From contig JANQTT010000013.1 of NCBI GenBank assembly GCA_030731565.1, forward strand, positions 1 through 26,474: a stretch of DNA of 26,474 bases, in the 5' to 3' direction. Positions 15,922 to 23,914 of this stretch are shown in pieces (the stretch's first letter is position 1; each line of letters starts with the position of its first letter). The notes below the pieces were generated by a model. The model made no database searches, was not told where the DNA came from, and worked only from the letters and a program-made list of their open reading frames with translations. The translations under genes were made by a program, and so were the position numbers. The DNA is from Rickettsiaceae bacterium. Lineage in GTDB: Bacteria > Pseudomonadota > Alphaproteobacteria > Rickettsiales > Rickettsiaceae.

Positions 15922-17156
15922 TATTTATATTTCTTATCAAAAATATTCATTAGTATAAAAGTTAAAATTGCGAAGAACGAAACATAAAATATAGGAAATA
16001 ATAATAAACCAAAATTTTTCATAAAGAACAAGCATATGAAATTTGCTGTTCCTGACATTAACATTGATCCAGAAGTATGCCCAAGGCTTATGCCTCTATA
16101 CCTGTCATTTACGTTAAACGCTTTTACAATTACGCCATGAGCAAGAGCATTAAATGGGGCAACTGAGATTGCAAGTAATATACATGCAAGCAAAGTTAAA
16201 TTAAATAATTCAGAATATATTGAAATTATAAGTAACATAATGGAAAACAGCGTTAATAATATACTCGATTTTAAAACCAAACCTAGCGACAACCTATCTG
16301 CTAAGAGCCCGGAAAGTGGCATGGTTATACCAAAAACCATTACAATTAGTACTGAAAATGTAGTAATAATCTCACTAGTTTTTGGCACTATGATGGGTAG
16401 GTAATGTTTCATGAATAAAATAGAAATTTGATAGGTGACACCAAACCCACCGGCAAGTAATATTACTAATAATAAGGTTCGCCATTTTTCCATTATAAAA
16501 ACAATTAAATTATTAAATTCCAATCCAGCTTCTTTTGCTTTGATAAAATCAGGTGTTTCCTCTAAATATTTCCTATAATATATGGTAATTAGTGCAAGTG
16601 GCATGGATAGTAAAAAGGGAATACGCCAACCCCACTCGGGAAAAATTGAAGAGTTAAAAAAGTTTGTAGATGCAATTCCGAGTACAAGCCCGCATACTCC
16701 TGTAGCTCTAGCAATAGTAGAGGCTGTATAATGGTGTTTTTTACCTAAATGTTCAATGACATATATAGCGGCACCATCATATTCTCCAGCTACAAAAAAT
16801 CCTTGTAAAAAGCGACATAAAATTAAAATTTGCGTACTGATAAAACTAATGGAGTTATACTCTGGTAGAAGACCGATTGTAAGAGTTGGAATAGCAATTC
16901 CAATCATTGTAATCCTTAAAGATGTTTTTCTACCATACAAGTCTCCAATACGACTAAAAAAGATCGAACCTAAAGGCTTGGCGAAATATGAAAGCGCATA
17001 AATTGCAAAAACGTACTTCAAACTTTCAAGTTTTTCGAATCCTGGGAAGAATTTTTCTGCAATAATACCTGCTGAAAATACGTATAAGCTATAATCATAA
17101 TATTCTACTATAGTGCCTAAAAATGCGCCGGTAATCTTTTTCTTATTTTCCTTCAT
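15921..17156 (-). CDS. MFS transporter of the metabolite:H+ symporter (MHS/ProP-like) family
   Basis: A 411-residue inner-membrane carrier with about 12 hydrophobic segments. The N-terminus (GAFLGTIVEYYDYSLYVF) is the usual start of MHS-type carriers, followed by the loop 2-3 signature SRIGDLYGRKTSL at residues 69-80. The RFLQGFFVAGEYDGAAIYVI segment and the loop-8 counterpart SGLLADRLSLG are also seen. Relatives import proline, betaine, dicarboxylates or similar metabolites with protons; the substrate cannot be told here. Start ATG 17156 overlaps the end of gmk by 14 bases, so it is probably co-expressed with it. Rickettsiales typically have several such ProP-like carriers. Confidence 0.9.
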   Translation of the reverse strand: MKENKKKITGAFLGTIVEYYDYSLYVFSAGIIAEKFFPGFEKLESLKYVFAIYALSYFAKPLGSIFFSRIGDLYGRKTSLRITMIGIAIPTLTIGLLPEYNSISFISTQILILCRFLQGFFVAGEYDGAAIYVIEHLGKKHHYTASTIARATGVCGLVLGIASTNFFNSSIFPEWGWRIPFLLSMPLALITIYYRKYLEETPDFIKAKEAGLEFNNLIVFIMEKWRTLLLVILLAGGFGVTYQISILFMKHYLPIIVPKTSEIITTFSVLIVMVFGITMPLSGLLADRLSLGLVLKSSILLTLFSIMLLIISIYSELFNLTLLACILLAISVAPFNALAHGVIVKAFNVNDRYRGISLGHTSGSMLMSGTANFICLFFMKNFGLLLFPIFYVSFFAILTFILMNIFDKKYK

Positions 17157-17745
17157 TACCTAACCTTTTTAGATATTCTTTTTTTATTATTTCTTGTATC
17201 TCTTTAACTGCCTTTTCAAAATTGTCATTTATTACTACATAATCATAATGATCTGCATGAGACATAACTTCAGCTGCAACTTGCAATCTTTTTTCAATAT
17301 CGTAATTACTATCTTGTCCTCTATTCTCTAGCCTTTGCCTAAGAATTTCGAGCGAAGGAGGAACGATAAAAATACTTATTACGCTGCCATTTAAATTTTG
17401 TTTGATCTGCCTAGCGCCTTGGTGATCAATATCAAATAATACGCTGTATCCATTTTCTAGCATTTCATTTACATGCTTTTTTGGTGTGCCATAGAAATTT
17501 CCATAAACTTCAGCATGCTCAAGGAATTCATCAGAATTTTTCAATTCCAGAAATTCTTCAATTGTTTTAAAATAATAATCTACACCTTCTTGCTCATTTG
17601 GTCTTGGTTTTCTAGTTGTAACAGATACTGAAAGTATAATATTCTTGTTATCATTAAGTATTATTTTAGATATTGAAGTTTTTCCTCCACCAGATGGTGC
17701 TGAAAGGATAACTATCATCGCTTTACATTGCACGTTTTTTACCAT
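17143..17745 (-). CDS. gmk: Guanylate kinase
   Basis: Guanylate kinase converts GMP to GDP with ATP, a required step of nucleotide metabolism. The P-loop SAPSGGGKTS is at residues 15-24, followed by VSVTTRKPRPNEQEGVDYYF, the GMP-binding region, and EFLEHAEVYGNFYGTP. The 200-residue length fits the family. Two starts are possible: ATG 17745 (used here) and ATG 17718, nine residues downstream and just before the first strand (MIVILSAP); neither has a strong ribosome binding site. The gene is divergent from the SDR gene, 32 bp away, and overlaps the downstream MFS gene by 14 bases. Confidence 0.95.
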   Translation of the reverse strand: MVKNVQCKAMIVILSAPSGGGKTSISKIILNDNKNIILSVSVTTRKPRPNEQEGVDYYFKTIEEFLELKNSDEFLEHAEVYGNFYGTPKKHVNEMLENGYSVLFDIDHQGARQIKQNLNGSVISIFIVPPSLEILRQRLENRGQDSNYDIEKRLQVAAEVMSHADHYDYVVINDNFEKAVKEIQEIIKKEYLKRLGNEGK

Positions 17746-17777
17746 ATCTTTAATATGAATTATCCCGGGCTAGTATA

Positions 17778-18566
17778 ATGGCAAATGCAAAAAAAACAAT
17801 AATTATTACCGGCGCTTCAAGCGGCCTTGGGGCAGCACTTGCGATAAAATATTCGGCGAGTGGGAATAACCTTTTTTTAATTGCTAGATCCGAAGAGAGA
17901 TTAAATAAAGTAGCTGAAAAGTGTCGCGGTAATGGTGCAAATGTTACCAATATAATAGTTGATATAACTGACGCTGATGCAATGCAAAGCCATATTGAAG
18001 AAATTGCTGGTCAATATAAAATTGATATAGTTGTTGCTTGCGCTGGAATTTCTGCTGGAACGCTTGATGGTCCAGAGACTACAATGCAAACAAATAAGAT
18101 ATTTGCAACTAACTTGGGCGGTGTGTTAAATACCATTTTGCCAGTTCTACCGCATATGATCCAAATGCAAAGTGGAAATATTGTTATTGTAAGTTCAATG
18201 GCCGGCTTCCTTGGCCTGTCGAGCGCGCCATCTTATTCTGCGAGTAAAGGCGCAGCGAGGTTATTCGGGCAAGCGCTACAAGGTTACCTTAAAGCTTATA
18301 ATGTTTATGTATCAACAGTAATCCCTGGATATATCAAAACACCAATGACTGCGGTCAATGCTTTTCCTATGCCCTTTATGCTCTCTGCCGATAAAGCAGC
18401 AAGTAAAATCGTACGAGGGGTTGCCAGGAATAAGAATGTAATCGCTTTTCCTTTAATAATGCTTTTTTTTCTTAAGCTACTTACCTTATTTCCAAGTTCT
18501 TTGATTTCATACATAAATTCGAAATTACCTGGTAAACCGGCTTTCGACAAATCATCTTCGAAATAA
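17778..18566 (+). CDS. Short-chain dehydrogenase/reductase (classical SDR)
   Basis: A 262-residue NAD(P)-dependent oxidoreductase. The cofactor-binding motif TGASSGLG is at residues 11-18, VDITD at 61-65, ACAG at 87-90, and the catalytic residues are Ser139 or Ser140 (IVIVSSMAG), Tyr153 and Lys157 (YSASKGA), with Asn112 in TNLGG. The Arg37 region (LIARSEERL) suggests NADP preference. After residue ~220 there is a hydrophobic stretch (FPLIMLFFLKLLTLFP), which could anchor or dock it to the membrane, as in some retinol- or lipid-related SDRs. The substrate cannot be assigned. It stands alone, divergent from gmk. Confidence 0.9.
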   Translation: MANAKKTIIITGASSGLGAALAIKYSASGNNLFLIARSEERLNKVAEKCRGNGANVTNIIVDITDADAMQSHIEEIAGQYKIDIVVACAGISAGTLDGPETTMQTNKIFATNLGGVLNTILPVLPHMIQMQSGNIVIVSSMAGFLGLSSAPSYSASKGAARLFGQALQGYLKAYNVYVSTVIPGYIKTPMTAVNAFPMPFMLSADKAASKIVRGVARNKNVIAFPLIMLFFLKLLTLFPSSLISYINSKLPGKPAFDKSSSK

Positions 18567-18697
18567 AAAACGTTACAATTTTACAATAACCTGACTTCGA
18601 ATTTATGAGATGATATTAATACTTTTTTAAAAAACTATACAAAAATTATATCTATAGTAATTTGTACAAATTAATTTAGTTATTTTGAGTGGTTACT

Positions 18698-19279
18698 ATG
18701 AAAAAAATTATATTGTCTGCAATTGCGAGTACGTGCTTTTTAACTTCTGCTGCAAATGCCGTTGAAAGTGATTTCTTTGTAAAAGCAAATTTAGCATATT
18801 CGAAGTTAAATAAAACAAATGGGGCTAAATCTAAGAACGATATCGCGTTTGGGGTTGGTCTTGGTTATAATTACTTGGATAATGTTAGAATTGATCTTAC
18901 TTTTGATCACTTTGTGAATCCAAAATTTAAAAGTAAAAGCAAAACTATTTCTGGCGATCTGAATACTTTGCTTTTGAATGCTTTTGTTGACTTGGCTGAT
19001 ATAAGTATTGCTAAGATATTTGCAGGTGCTGGTATAGGGGTTGGTCAAGCACAAGCAAAAATATCTGGGTCTGCAGATCCAGTAGAAAATGGCAAAGCAA
19101 AAAAGAAATACGGAATGGCTTATGCCCTGTACCTTGGAACAGGAGTGGAATTTGCACCTGGTATTACCGCGGAAGTAACATATAGTTACAGGCGTATGGG
19201 GGAAACCAAGAAAATCAATGGTTCTGATGTCAAATTTGAAGGGCAACAGCTGGGCGCTGGTGTAAGGTTTGATCTATAA
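18698..19279 (+). CDS. Adr-like outer-membrane beta-barrel protein 1
   Basis: First of three tandem paralogs resembling the Rickettsia adhesins Adr1/Adr2, small outer-membrane barrels that bind host proteins such as vitronectin. The start is taken at ATG 18698, giving a standard signal peptide (MKKIILSAIASTCFLTSAANA then VES); a GTG nine bases upstream in frame would only add three residues. The mature ~172 residues show alternating strands, GVGLGYNYLDNVRIDLTFDH, AGAGIGVGQAQ, TYSYRRMGETKK and a terminal GVRFDL, as expected for an eight-stranded barrel ending in an aromatic signature. It is the most divergent of the three and is separated from the second by 237 bp, in which I see no clear terminator. 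Confidence 0.85.
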   Translation: MKKIILSAIASTCFLTSAANAVESDFFVKANLAYSKLNKTNGAKSKNDIAFGVGLGYNYLDNVRIDLTFDHFVNPKFKSKSKTISGDLNTLLLNAFVDLADISIAKIFAGAGIGVGQAQAKISGSADPVENGKAKKKYGMAYALYLGTGVEFAPGITAEVTYSYRRMGETKKINGSDVKFEGQQLGAGVRFDL

Positions 19280-19516
19280 ATTATTAATTTTGAGTAATAT
19301 CAAAGTATAACGTATTTTAGACTTGGCTTTTCTTTGAGGTTTTAATTGTGGTATTTTTACTATAGTTAGCATTTTACGGTATCCAGTTATATGAGTTATG
19401 CTTGATGAAACTGCTCCAGCGATGATAGTATCTGAAGGTGTTGGTCGCAGTCGATTTAAAAATATATTTTTGAAGCGCTGTGGTGTTTAAACTAATTATA
19501 AATTTTAGAGGGAATT

Positions 19517-20113
19517 ATGAAAAAAGTATTATTAACAGCAGCAGCTGTATCAGTTCTTGCAACTTCATCTGCATATGCAATGGAAGATATGTTCTACGTA
19601 AAAGCGAATGTAGGTTGGTCAAAACTTAATAAAGTTAGCGGGCTAAAATCAAATAATGATGTTCACTTCGGTGTTGGTGCTGGTTACCACGTGATGGATA
19701 ACGCAAGAGTTGATCTAACTTTTGACCATTTTGTGAACCCAACACACAAGAAGAGTACAGTGAAAGCTAAAGGTGACATCAATAGTTTATTACTAAACGG
19801 TTACTTTGATGTGTTTAACGTTGATGCAATTAAAGTTTTTGTCGGTGCTGGTGTTGGTCTTGGCCAAGTTAAAGTAAAATACACAGATAGTTCTGATAGT
19901 GATTCTGGTACAGGTAAGCAAAAATATTCATTTGCATTTGCTGGTTATGTTGGTACAGGTTATGAATTTACTAAAGGCGTAACTGGTGAGTTAACATATA
20001 GCTACAGAGACATGGGCAAAACTAAAAAGTTTAAGTCTAAAAATGGTAGTGACATGTCTGCCTTACACTACAGAGGTCACCACGTAACAGCTGGTGTAAG
20101 GTTTGATATCTAA
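19517..20113 (+). CDS. Adr-like outer-membrane beta-barrel protein 2
   Basis: 198 residues. The signal peptide (MKKVLLTAAAVSVLATSSAY followed by Ala) is the same as in the third copy apart from one residue. The mature barrel has GVGAGYHVMDNARVDLTFDH, a central VFVGAGVGLGQVKV, TGELTYSYRDMGKTKKF and a C-terminal HHVTAGVRFDI. The surface loops (after the KKST region and around the SDSDSGTGKQ stretch) are where it differs from its neighbours. A GAGGGAATT ribosome binding site precedes the start. A hairpin terminator follows at 20141-20172. Likely a host-contact surface protein by comparison with Adr1/Adr2; the partner is unknown. Confidence 0.87.
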   Translation: MKKVLLTAAAVSVLATSSAYAMEDMFYVKANVGWSKLNKVSGLKSNNDVHFGVGAGYHVMDNARVDLTFDHFVNPTHKKSTVKAKGDINSLLLNGYFDVFNVDAIKVFVGAGVGLGQVKVKYTDSSDSDSGTGKQKYSFAFAGYVGTGYEFTKGVTGELTYSYRDMGKTKKFKSKNGSDMSALHYRGHHVTAGVRFDI

Positions 20114-20140
20114 TCCAAACTTATACATCTGAATAACTTT

Positions 20141-20172
20141 GAAAAGGAGACTAAATTTCTGTCTCCTTTTCT
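20141..20172 (+). terminator. Hairpin terminator after Adr-like protein 2
   Basis: An 11-bp perfect stem (GAAAAGGAGAC at 20141-20151 and GTCTCCTTTTC at 20161-20171) with a 9-base loop. The U-run is largely in the stem's 3' arm and is followed by CTTAAC, so termination may be partial, leaving the third paralog dependent on readthrough or its own promoter. Confidence 0.7.
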
Positions 20173-20206
20173 TAACTTTAAATTAAAATAAAACAAGAGA
20201 TAAAAA

Positions 20207-20869
20207 ATGAAAAAAATATTACTAACAGCAGCAGCTGTATCAGTTCTTGCAACTTCATCTGCGTATGCAATGGAAAATAGCTTTTATATAAAAGCAAATG
20301 CAGGTTGGTCTAAGCTGAATGAGATTAAAGATAGTGAAGTTTTAGGAAAATTTAAATTTAAATCGAATAATGACGTTCATGTAGGAGTTGGTGCTGGTTA
20401 CCACGTTATGGATAACGCAAGAGTTGAATTAATGCTTGACCATTATATAAACCCAACTCATAAAGCTTCATCAACAAAAAATGGAATAACAAAAAGTTTT
20501 AAATTAAAATCTGATGCAAATACATTATTATTAAACGGTTTTGTTGATGTTTTTGAAGTAGATGGCATGAAAATTTTTGTTGGTGCTGGTATCGGAGCTA
20601 GTCACCTTAAGGGAAAATATACAAAAAATGTAACAGGAGCTCCTATTGCTATCCCTGAAAGTTCCAGTAAATTTAAAGCAGGATATAAATTTGCATTCGC
20701 TGGTTATGCAGGTGCTTCTTATAAATTTACACCAGAATTAACTGGAGAGCTATCATATAGTTATAGAAATCTAGGTAAATTGGGTAAAGATAAAGATTTC
20801 AAAGATAGTGATAATCCATTTGAGCTAAGAGGCCACCACGTAACAGCTGGTGTAAGATTTGATATCTAA
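20207..20869 (+). CDS. Adr-like outer-membrane beta-barrel protein 3
   Basis: 220 residues, the longest of the three because of expanded loops (near residues 27-40, 78-95 and 145-165). The first 66 bases differ from those of copy 2 at only three positions, and the C-terminal HHVTAGVRFDI is identical, while the middle is much more divergent. Strand motifs match the family: GVGAGYHVMDNARVELMLDH, IFVGAGIGASHLKG, TGELSYSYRNLGKLGKD. This pattern, with conserved ends and variable loops, fits tandem duplication followed by loop diversification. A strong terminator follows at 20898-20929. Confidence 0.87.
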   Translation: MKKILLTAAAVSVLATSSAYAMENSFYIKANAGWSKLNEIKDSEVLGKFKFKSNNDVHVGVGAGYHVMDNARVELMLDHYINPTHKASSTKNGITKSFKLKSDANTLLLNGFVDVFEVDGMKIFVGAGIGASHLKGKYTKNVTGAPIAIPESSSKFKAGYKFAFAGYAGASYKFTPELTGELSYSYRNLGKLGKDKDFKDSDNPFELRGHHVTAGVRFDI

Positions 20870-20897
20870 TTAAATCGCTAAATTTTTACTAGTAAAT

Positions 20898-20929
20898 TTA
20901 AAAGGAGGCTGTTAAGGCCTCCTTTTTTT
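20898..20929 (+). terminator. Rho-independent terminator after Adr-like protein 3
   Basis: A 9-bp stem (AAAGGAGGC at 20901-20909 and GCCTCCTTT at 20917-20925) with a 7-base loop, ending in a run of seven T (20923-20929). This is a textbook intrinsic terminator for the tandem barrel genes. The rest of the 372-bp gap to the next gene holds a P1 repeat and nothing else I recognise. Confidence 0.88.
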
Positions 20930-21061
20930 GTTCAATTTTTTAAATGCTGTTCTGGATGGTGAGGGAATTTAGGAGATTTTTATATCTGATACCAAGTCTT
21001 TAGCTTAAATATTACTATGTTGCTCTTCGCTAACCTATATTATGGGACTGCTCCTATTATG

Positions 21062-21140
21062 GTCATTCTGAACTTGTTTCAGAATCTCAGAAGATAATTA
21101 TATTGCGATTAAAAAGATCCCGAAATAAATTCGGGATGAC
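21062..21140. repeat. Palindromic repeat family P1, copy B
   Basis: A 79-bp element bounded by GTCAT and ATGAC. It has an imperfect first hairpin (ATTCTGAA with TTCAGAAT) and a perfect terminal hairpin (ATCCCGAA at 21117-21124 and TTCGGGAT at 21130-21137). Shared with copy A at 6124-6201: the opening GTCAT-CTGAA, the first hairpin, ATCTCA..GAAGA and TTATATTGC. In copy A the last hairpin is degenerate. Confidence 0.75.
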
Positions 21141-21241
21141 CGGCTGGTGGCTTGGGACAAACAGCGAAAAAGAACCATCTTGCGGGGAGTCCCTTTAAAG
21201 CGGTAAAAGAGCAATGCTACCTATGAATTTGAGATAAATAA

Positions 21242-22456
21242 TTATATCTCTGACTCTAACAATTTTTCTCCTATAGTTTCAACGCCTTGATCAAGACCAG
21301 TATCTTCTTCTGGATTTAATAAAATATCGATAGTTTTGATAAAGCTTGGTACATCTTTTAGTCCAGAATCGCCTTCAGATAGTTTTTTCCCAACGTGATA
21401 AAATATCCATGCATCAATACAATATTCTGGGTGCTTGTTCAGGATTTTAAAAGCAGTTTTAGGATAAGTTTCAACAAATTTTTCTAAGCACAAGGTTTTT
21501 TTTGCATTTTGACTTATAACGCAAATTTGTTGAAAACACTGCATTTGTGCTTCTTCAATAATTTCGTTAGTTAATTTTGTTAAACTATTTTTTAGAACTT
21601 TCACAATGTTTTCAGGAGTTATGTAGGAGTTTAAACCATAACTAAAGAATGTGTTATCCCATTTCCCATTTGCTACAAGGGTAGTGCATTTATTTAGGAT
21701 TGGTTTTTGTATTGCAGCCTTGATCACTAGAGTTATATTATCCTCTTCATCTATACCTCGCTGGGCTATAAAGCTATATGTAGAATCTTTTTCAGATGTA
21801 AATCCTTTAGCGTTTTGATCTAATACCATTTTTATATTATCCATGAGCTGGGTACCTTCTATAGACATAAAAAATTTATTACCCAAAAACCAGGCTTGTT
21901 TATACTGCTCAATGCCTAAAGGAACATTGCCTATTTTACAATTTATAAGAGCTAAATTGCTCAATAGTGCTACGGCATACATTGATTGAGCTGGATGTTC
22001 TTCTTGAGTATTACTGAGTATAGCAGATTGTACGCTAAGGCTTTTTACCATAAGAGTCCTTGCTAGATTTAGCATTACTAAATCTGAACTTACGTTACAC
22101 GCCGTTCCCCCAGCTTCAACTGCAGCTGAGGCTATTAACATTGAACTACTATCATATAATTCTTCTCTTATTTTTAAAATGCATAATGTAGCATGGAATT
22201 TTGCTCTATCGCTTTCAAATTGAGAAAGAATAAGTGATTCATCGTCGCAAATTTCAGAAAATTTATATTCACTTCCAGTTGTATAACTTTTTTCTTTCCT
22301 GTGGTGAGCAATCAGAGGTGAGTTTGAAAACTTTTCTTCGCACTCTATAATACTTTCTAGTCTTTTTAAATCTGACTCAGTATATTTAAACTGTTCAAGT
22401 TCTTCTTCAGTTACTCCTGCATCTGATACTATTTTAGAATATATTTTTTTCTTCAT
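21242..22456 (-). CDS. Unrecognised 404-residue protein, mostly helical
   Basis: I do not recognise this protein. It begins with a charged N-terminal region rich in Glu and Lys (residues ~15-50), followed by a largely alpha-helical body containing repeated leucine- and alanine-rich helices (for example residues ~100-200, with YAVALLSNLALINCKIGNVP and LGIEQYKQAWFLGNKF), which could be TPR-like but without a clear repeat consensus. The C-terminal ~30 residues are acidic. There are about a dozen cysteines, no signal peptide and no membrane segment, so it is probably cytosolic or an effector delivered by another route. A good ribosome binding site (ATGAGG) lies 9 bases before the ATG. It stands alone between the P1 repeat and the P3 element. 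Confidence 0.7.
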   Translation of the reverse strand: MKKKIYSKIVSDAGVTEEELEQFKYTESDLKRLESIIECEEKFSNSPLIAHHRKEKSYTTGSEYKFSEICDDESLILSQFESDRAKFHATLCILKIREELYDSSSMLIASAAVEAGGTACNVSSDLVMLNLARTLMVKSLSVQSAILSNTQEEHPAQSMYAVALLSNLALINCKIGNVPLGIEQYKQAWFLGNKFFMSIEGTQLMDNIKMVLDQNAKGFTSEKDSTYSFIAQRGIDEEDNITLVIKAAIQKPILNKCTTLVANGKWDNTFFSYGLNSYITPENIVKVLKNSLTKLTNEIIEEAQMQCFQQICVISQNAKKTLCLEKFVETYPKTAFKILNKHPEYCIDAWIFYHVGKKLSEGDSGLKDVPSFIKTIDILLNPEEDTGLDQGVETIGEKLLESEI

Positions 22457-22575
22457 GTTTATTGCCTCATTTTTAATTGTTTATAATTAGCCTATAATAA
22501 CATGATAAATGCTAGAAGTGCAAAAACGTAGTTATTTTTCTTTTATTTGTAACTTATGATTTAATTTTACACAAT

Positions 22576-22727
22576 TTAGGCACTGCCGGCAAAGATATAT
22601 AAATTGAGTTTTTGAATCTTTTTGGCTGCAAACAAGCTTATATTTTTTGAAATAGCTAACTATTCCTGCAAAATATAAGCTCATTTTCGCTCAAAAATCT
22701 CTTTCTATCTTTGCCGGCAGTGCCTAA
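22576..22727 (-). repeat. Structured repeat family P3, copy 2 (inverted relative to copy 1)
   Basis: A 152-bp element with perfect 22-bp terminal inverted repeats (22576-22597 and 22706-22727, beginning TTAGGCACTGCCGGC) and an inner perfect 12-bp inverted repeat (22635-22646 and 22670-22681). Read on the minus strand it aligns with copy 1 at 15206-15371, with shared unpaired blocks GATTTTTGAGCGAAAA, AGGAATAGTT and AGCCAAAAAGA. Inner-stem positions that differ between copies do so in matched pairs. It occupies the centre of the 386-bp gene-free gap between the unrecognised gene and rpsI. Confidence 0.85.
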
Positions 22728-22785
22728 TATACGTTGCCAATTAAATGAATATATCTCTGGTCACATTTTTGTGAGTTAAACTGAA

Positions 22786-22820
22786 TAAAAAAAGCCCAAA
22801 ACTGAAAGTTCTGGGCTTTT
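22786..22820 (-). terminator. Rho-independent terminator of rplM-rpsI
   Basis: On the minus strand, AAAAGCCCAGAAC (22820-22808) pairs with GTTTTGGGCTTTT (22802-22790) around a 5-base loop, with one G-U pair and a run of T at the 3' side. It lies 23 bases after the rpsI stop. Confidence 0.88.
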
Positions 22821-22842
22821 ATGTATGCGATAAAATAATGTT

Positions 22843-23352
22843 CTAACGTTTTGAGAACTGTGTGCTCTTACGCGCTTTACGCTTACCGTATTTTTTACGT
22901 TCTACAACCCTAGAGTCTCTTGTTAAAAATCCGTTCTTTCTTAAAATGGCGTGAAAATCATCAGAGATGCAATCAAGGGCTCTTGCGATGCCATGAACGA
23001 TAGCTCCAGCCTGACCGGTTGTACCACCACCTTTTGTAGTACAGACAACATCATACTGTGCAGTAGTTTTTGTATCAACGAAAGGTTTCATAATAGCGGT
23101 TCTATAAGATTCACGTGGAAAATATTCTGAAAAATCTTTGCTGTTTACCGTGATTTTACCTTTACCAGGTTTAACCCAAACTCTAGCAATAGAATTTTTT
23201 CTTTTTCCAGTCCCATAACCCCCACCATTTGGTGTGGATTTTTTTGATTTACACTGAACAATTTTTGGTGCTTCAGATGCATGAGCTGCAGTAGCTGGAG
23301 CTTTTACTTCTTGTGCTTTTTCTTTTAATTCCTTAAGTGTAGGTACTTCCAT
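22843..23352 (-). CDS. rpsI: 30S ribosomal protein S9
   Basis: S9 binds 16S rRNA in the small-subunit head, its C-terminal tail reaching towards the P-site tRNA. Family motifs: [20 protein letters not shown] near residues 47-66, [27 protein letters not shown] and the basic C-terminal tail [17 protein letters not shown] with the invariant terminal KR. The ~40-residue N-terminal extension before the core is longer than in E. coli but similar to other alphaproteobacteria. It starts 5 bp after rplM, the standard arrangement. Confidence 0.97.
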   Translation of the reverse strand: MEVPTLKELKEKAQEVKAPATAAHASEAPKIVQCKSKKSTPNGGGYGTGKRKNSIARVWVKPGKGKITVNSKDFSEYFPRESYRTAIMKPFVDTKTTAQYDVVCTTKGGGTTGQAGAIVHGIARALDCISDDFHAILRKNGFLTRDSRVVERKKYGKRKARKSTQFSKR

Positions 23353-23357
23353 GGTGA

Positions 23358-23825
23358 TTACTTCTTATTTTTTGTATTTTTTTCAGCAATATCAAAAGCA
23401 ACAGGCTTTTGCGCAGTATGTGGATGCTGGGCATCGGCGTAAACATGCAAATTACCAAATTGCTTACTACCCATTTTATTTCTGCTAAGCATTCTTTTAA
23501 CAGCCATTTGTACGACTCTCTCAGGATATTTCCCTAAAAGAATTTTTCCAGCTGTGGTTTCTTTGATACCGCCTGGGAAGCCAGTGTGCCGATAATAAAA
23601 CTTACCATCTTTTTTATCTGCTTTATTCCCGGAAAGATAAACATGCTTTGCGTTAATAATTACAACATGATCACCACAATCCATGTGCGGTGTATATGTC
23701 GGTTTGTGTTTACCACGAAGCAGAATAGCTGTTTGACTAGCTAAACGGCCAAGGACAATATCTTTAGCATCAATAATAAGCCATTTCTTTTCTATTTCTG
23801 ATGGCTTTGCTGAATAAGTTTTCAC
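23358..23825 (-). CDS. rplM: 50S ribosomal protein L13
   Basis: L13 is an early assembly protein of the large subunit. Typical segments are [55 protein letters not shown] and the [16 protein letters not shown] stretch. At 155 residues it is the expected length, with a lysine/asparagine-rich end. It is the first gene of rplM-rpsI, preceded by a good sigma-70-type promoter at 23862-23891. Confidence 0.97.
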   Translation of the reverse strand: MKTYSAKPSEIEKKWLIIDAKDIVLGRLASQTAILLRGKHKPTYTPHMDCGDHVVIINAKHVYLSGNKADKKDGKFYYRHTGFPGGIKETTAGKILLGKYPERVVQMAVKRMLSRNKMGSKQFGNLHVYADAQHPHTAQKPVAFDIAEKNTKNKK

Positions 23826-23861
23826 GGCTGTATCTTCTATTAATTAGACATTTTGCACGTA

Positions 23862-23891
23862 AAAATAGCAGCTGTATACCTATATTGTCAA
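23862..23891 (-). promoter_or_regulatory. Sigma-70-type promoter of rplM-rpsI
   Basis: On the minus strand a consensus -35 TTGACA (23891-23886) is followed after 18 bases by TATTTT (23867-23862) as -10. It sits about 37 bases upstream of the rplM start. It is the clearest promoter in the window. Confidence 0.7.
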
Positions 23892-23914
23892 GGACAATTT
23901 CATTTTTTTAAATA

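Noticed and set aside
18806..19246. A 146-codon minus-strand frame opposite the first Adr-like gene
   Set aside because: Composition and lack of signal or motif point to an antisense shadow; the plus-strand gene is clearly real.
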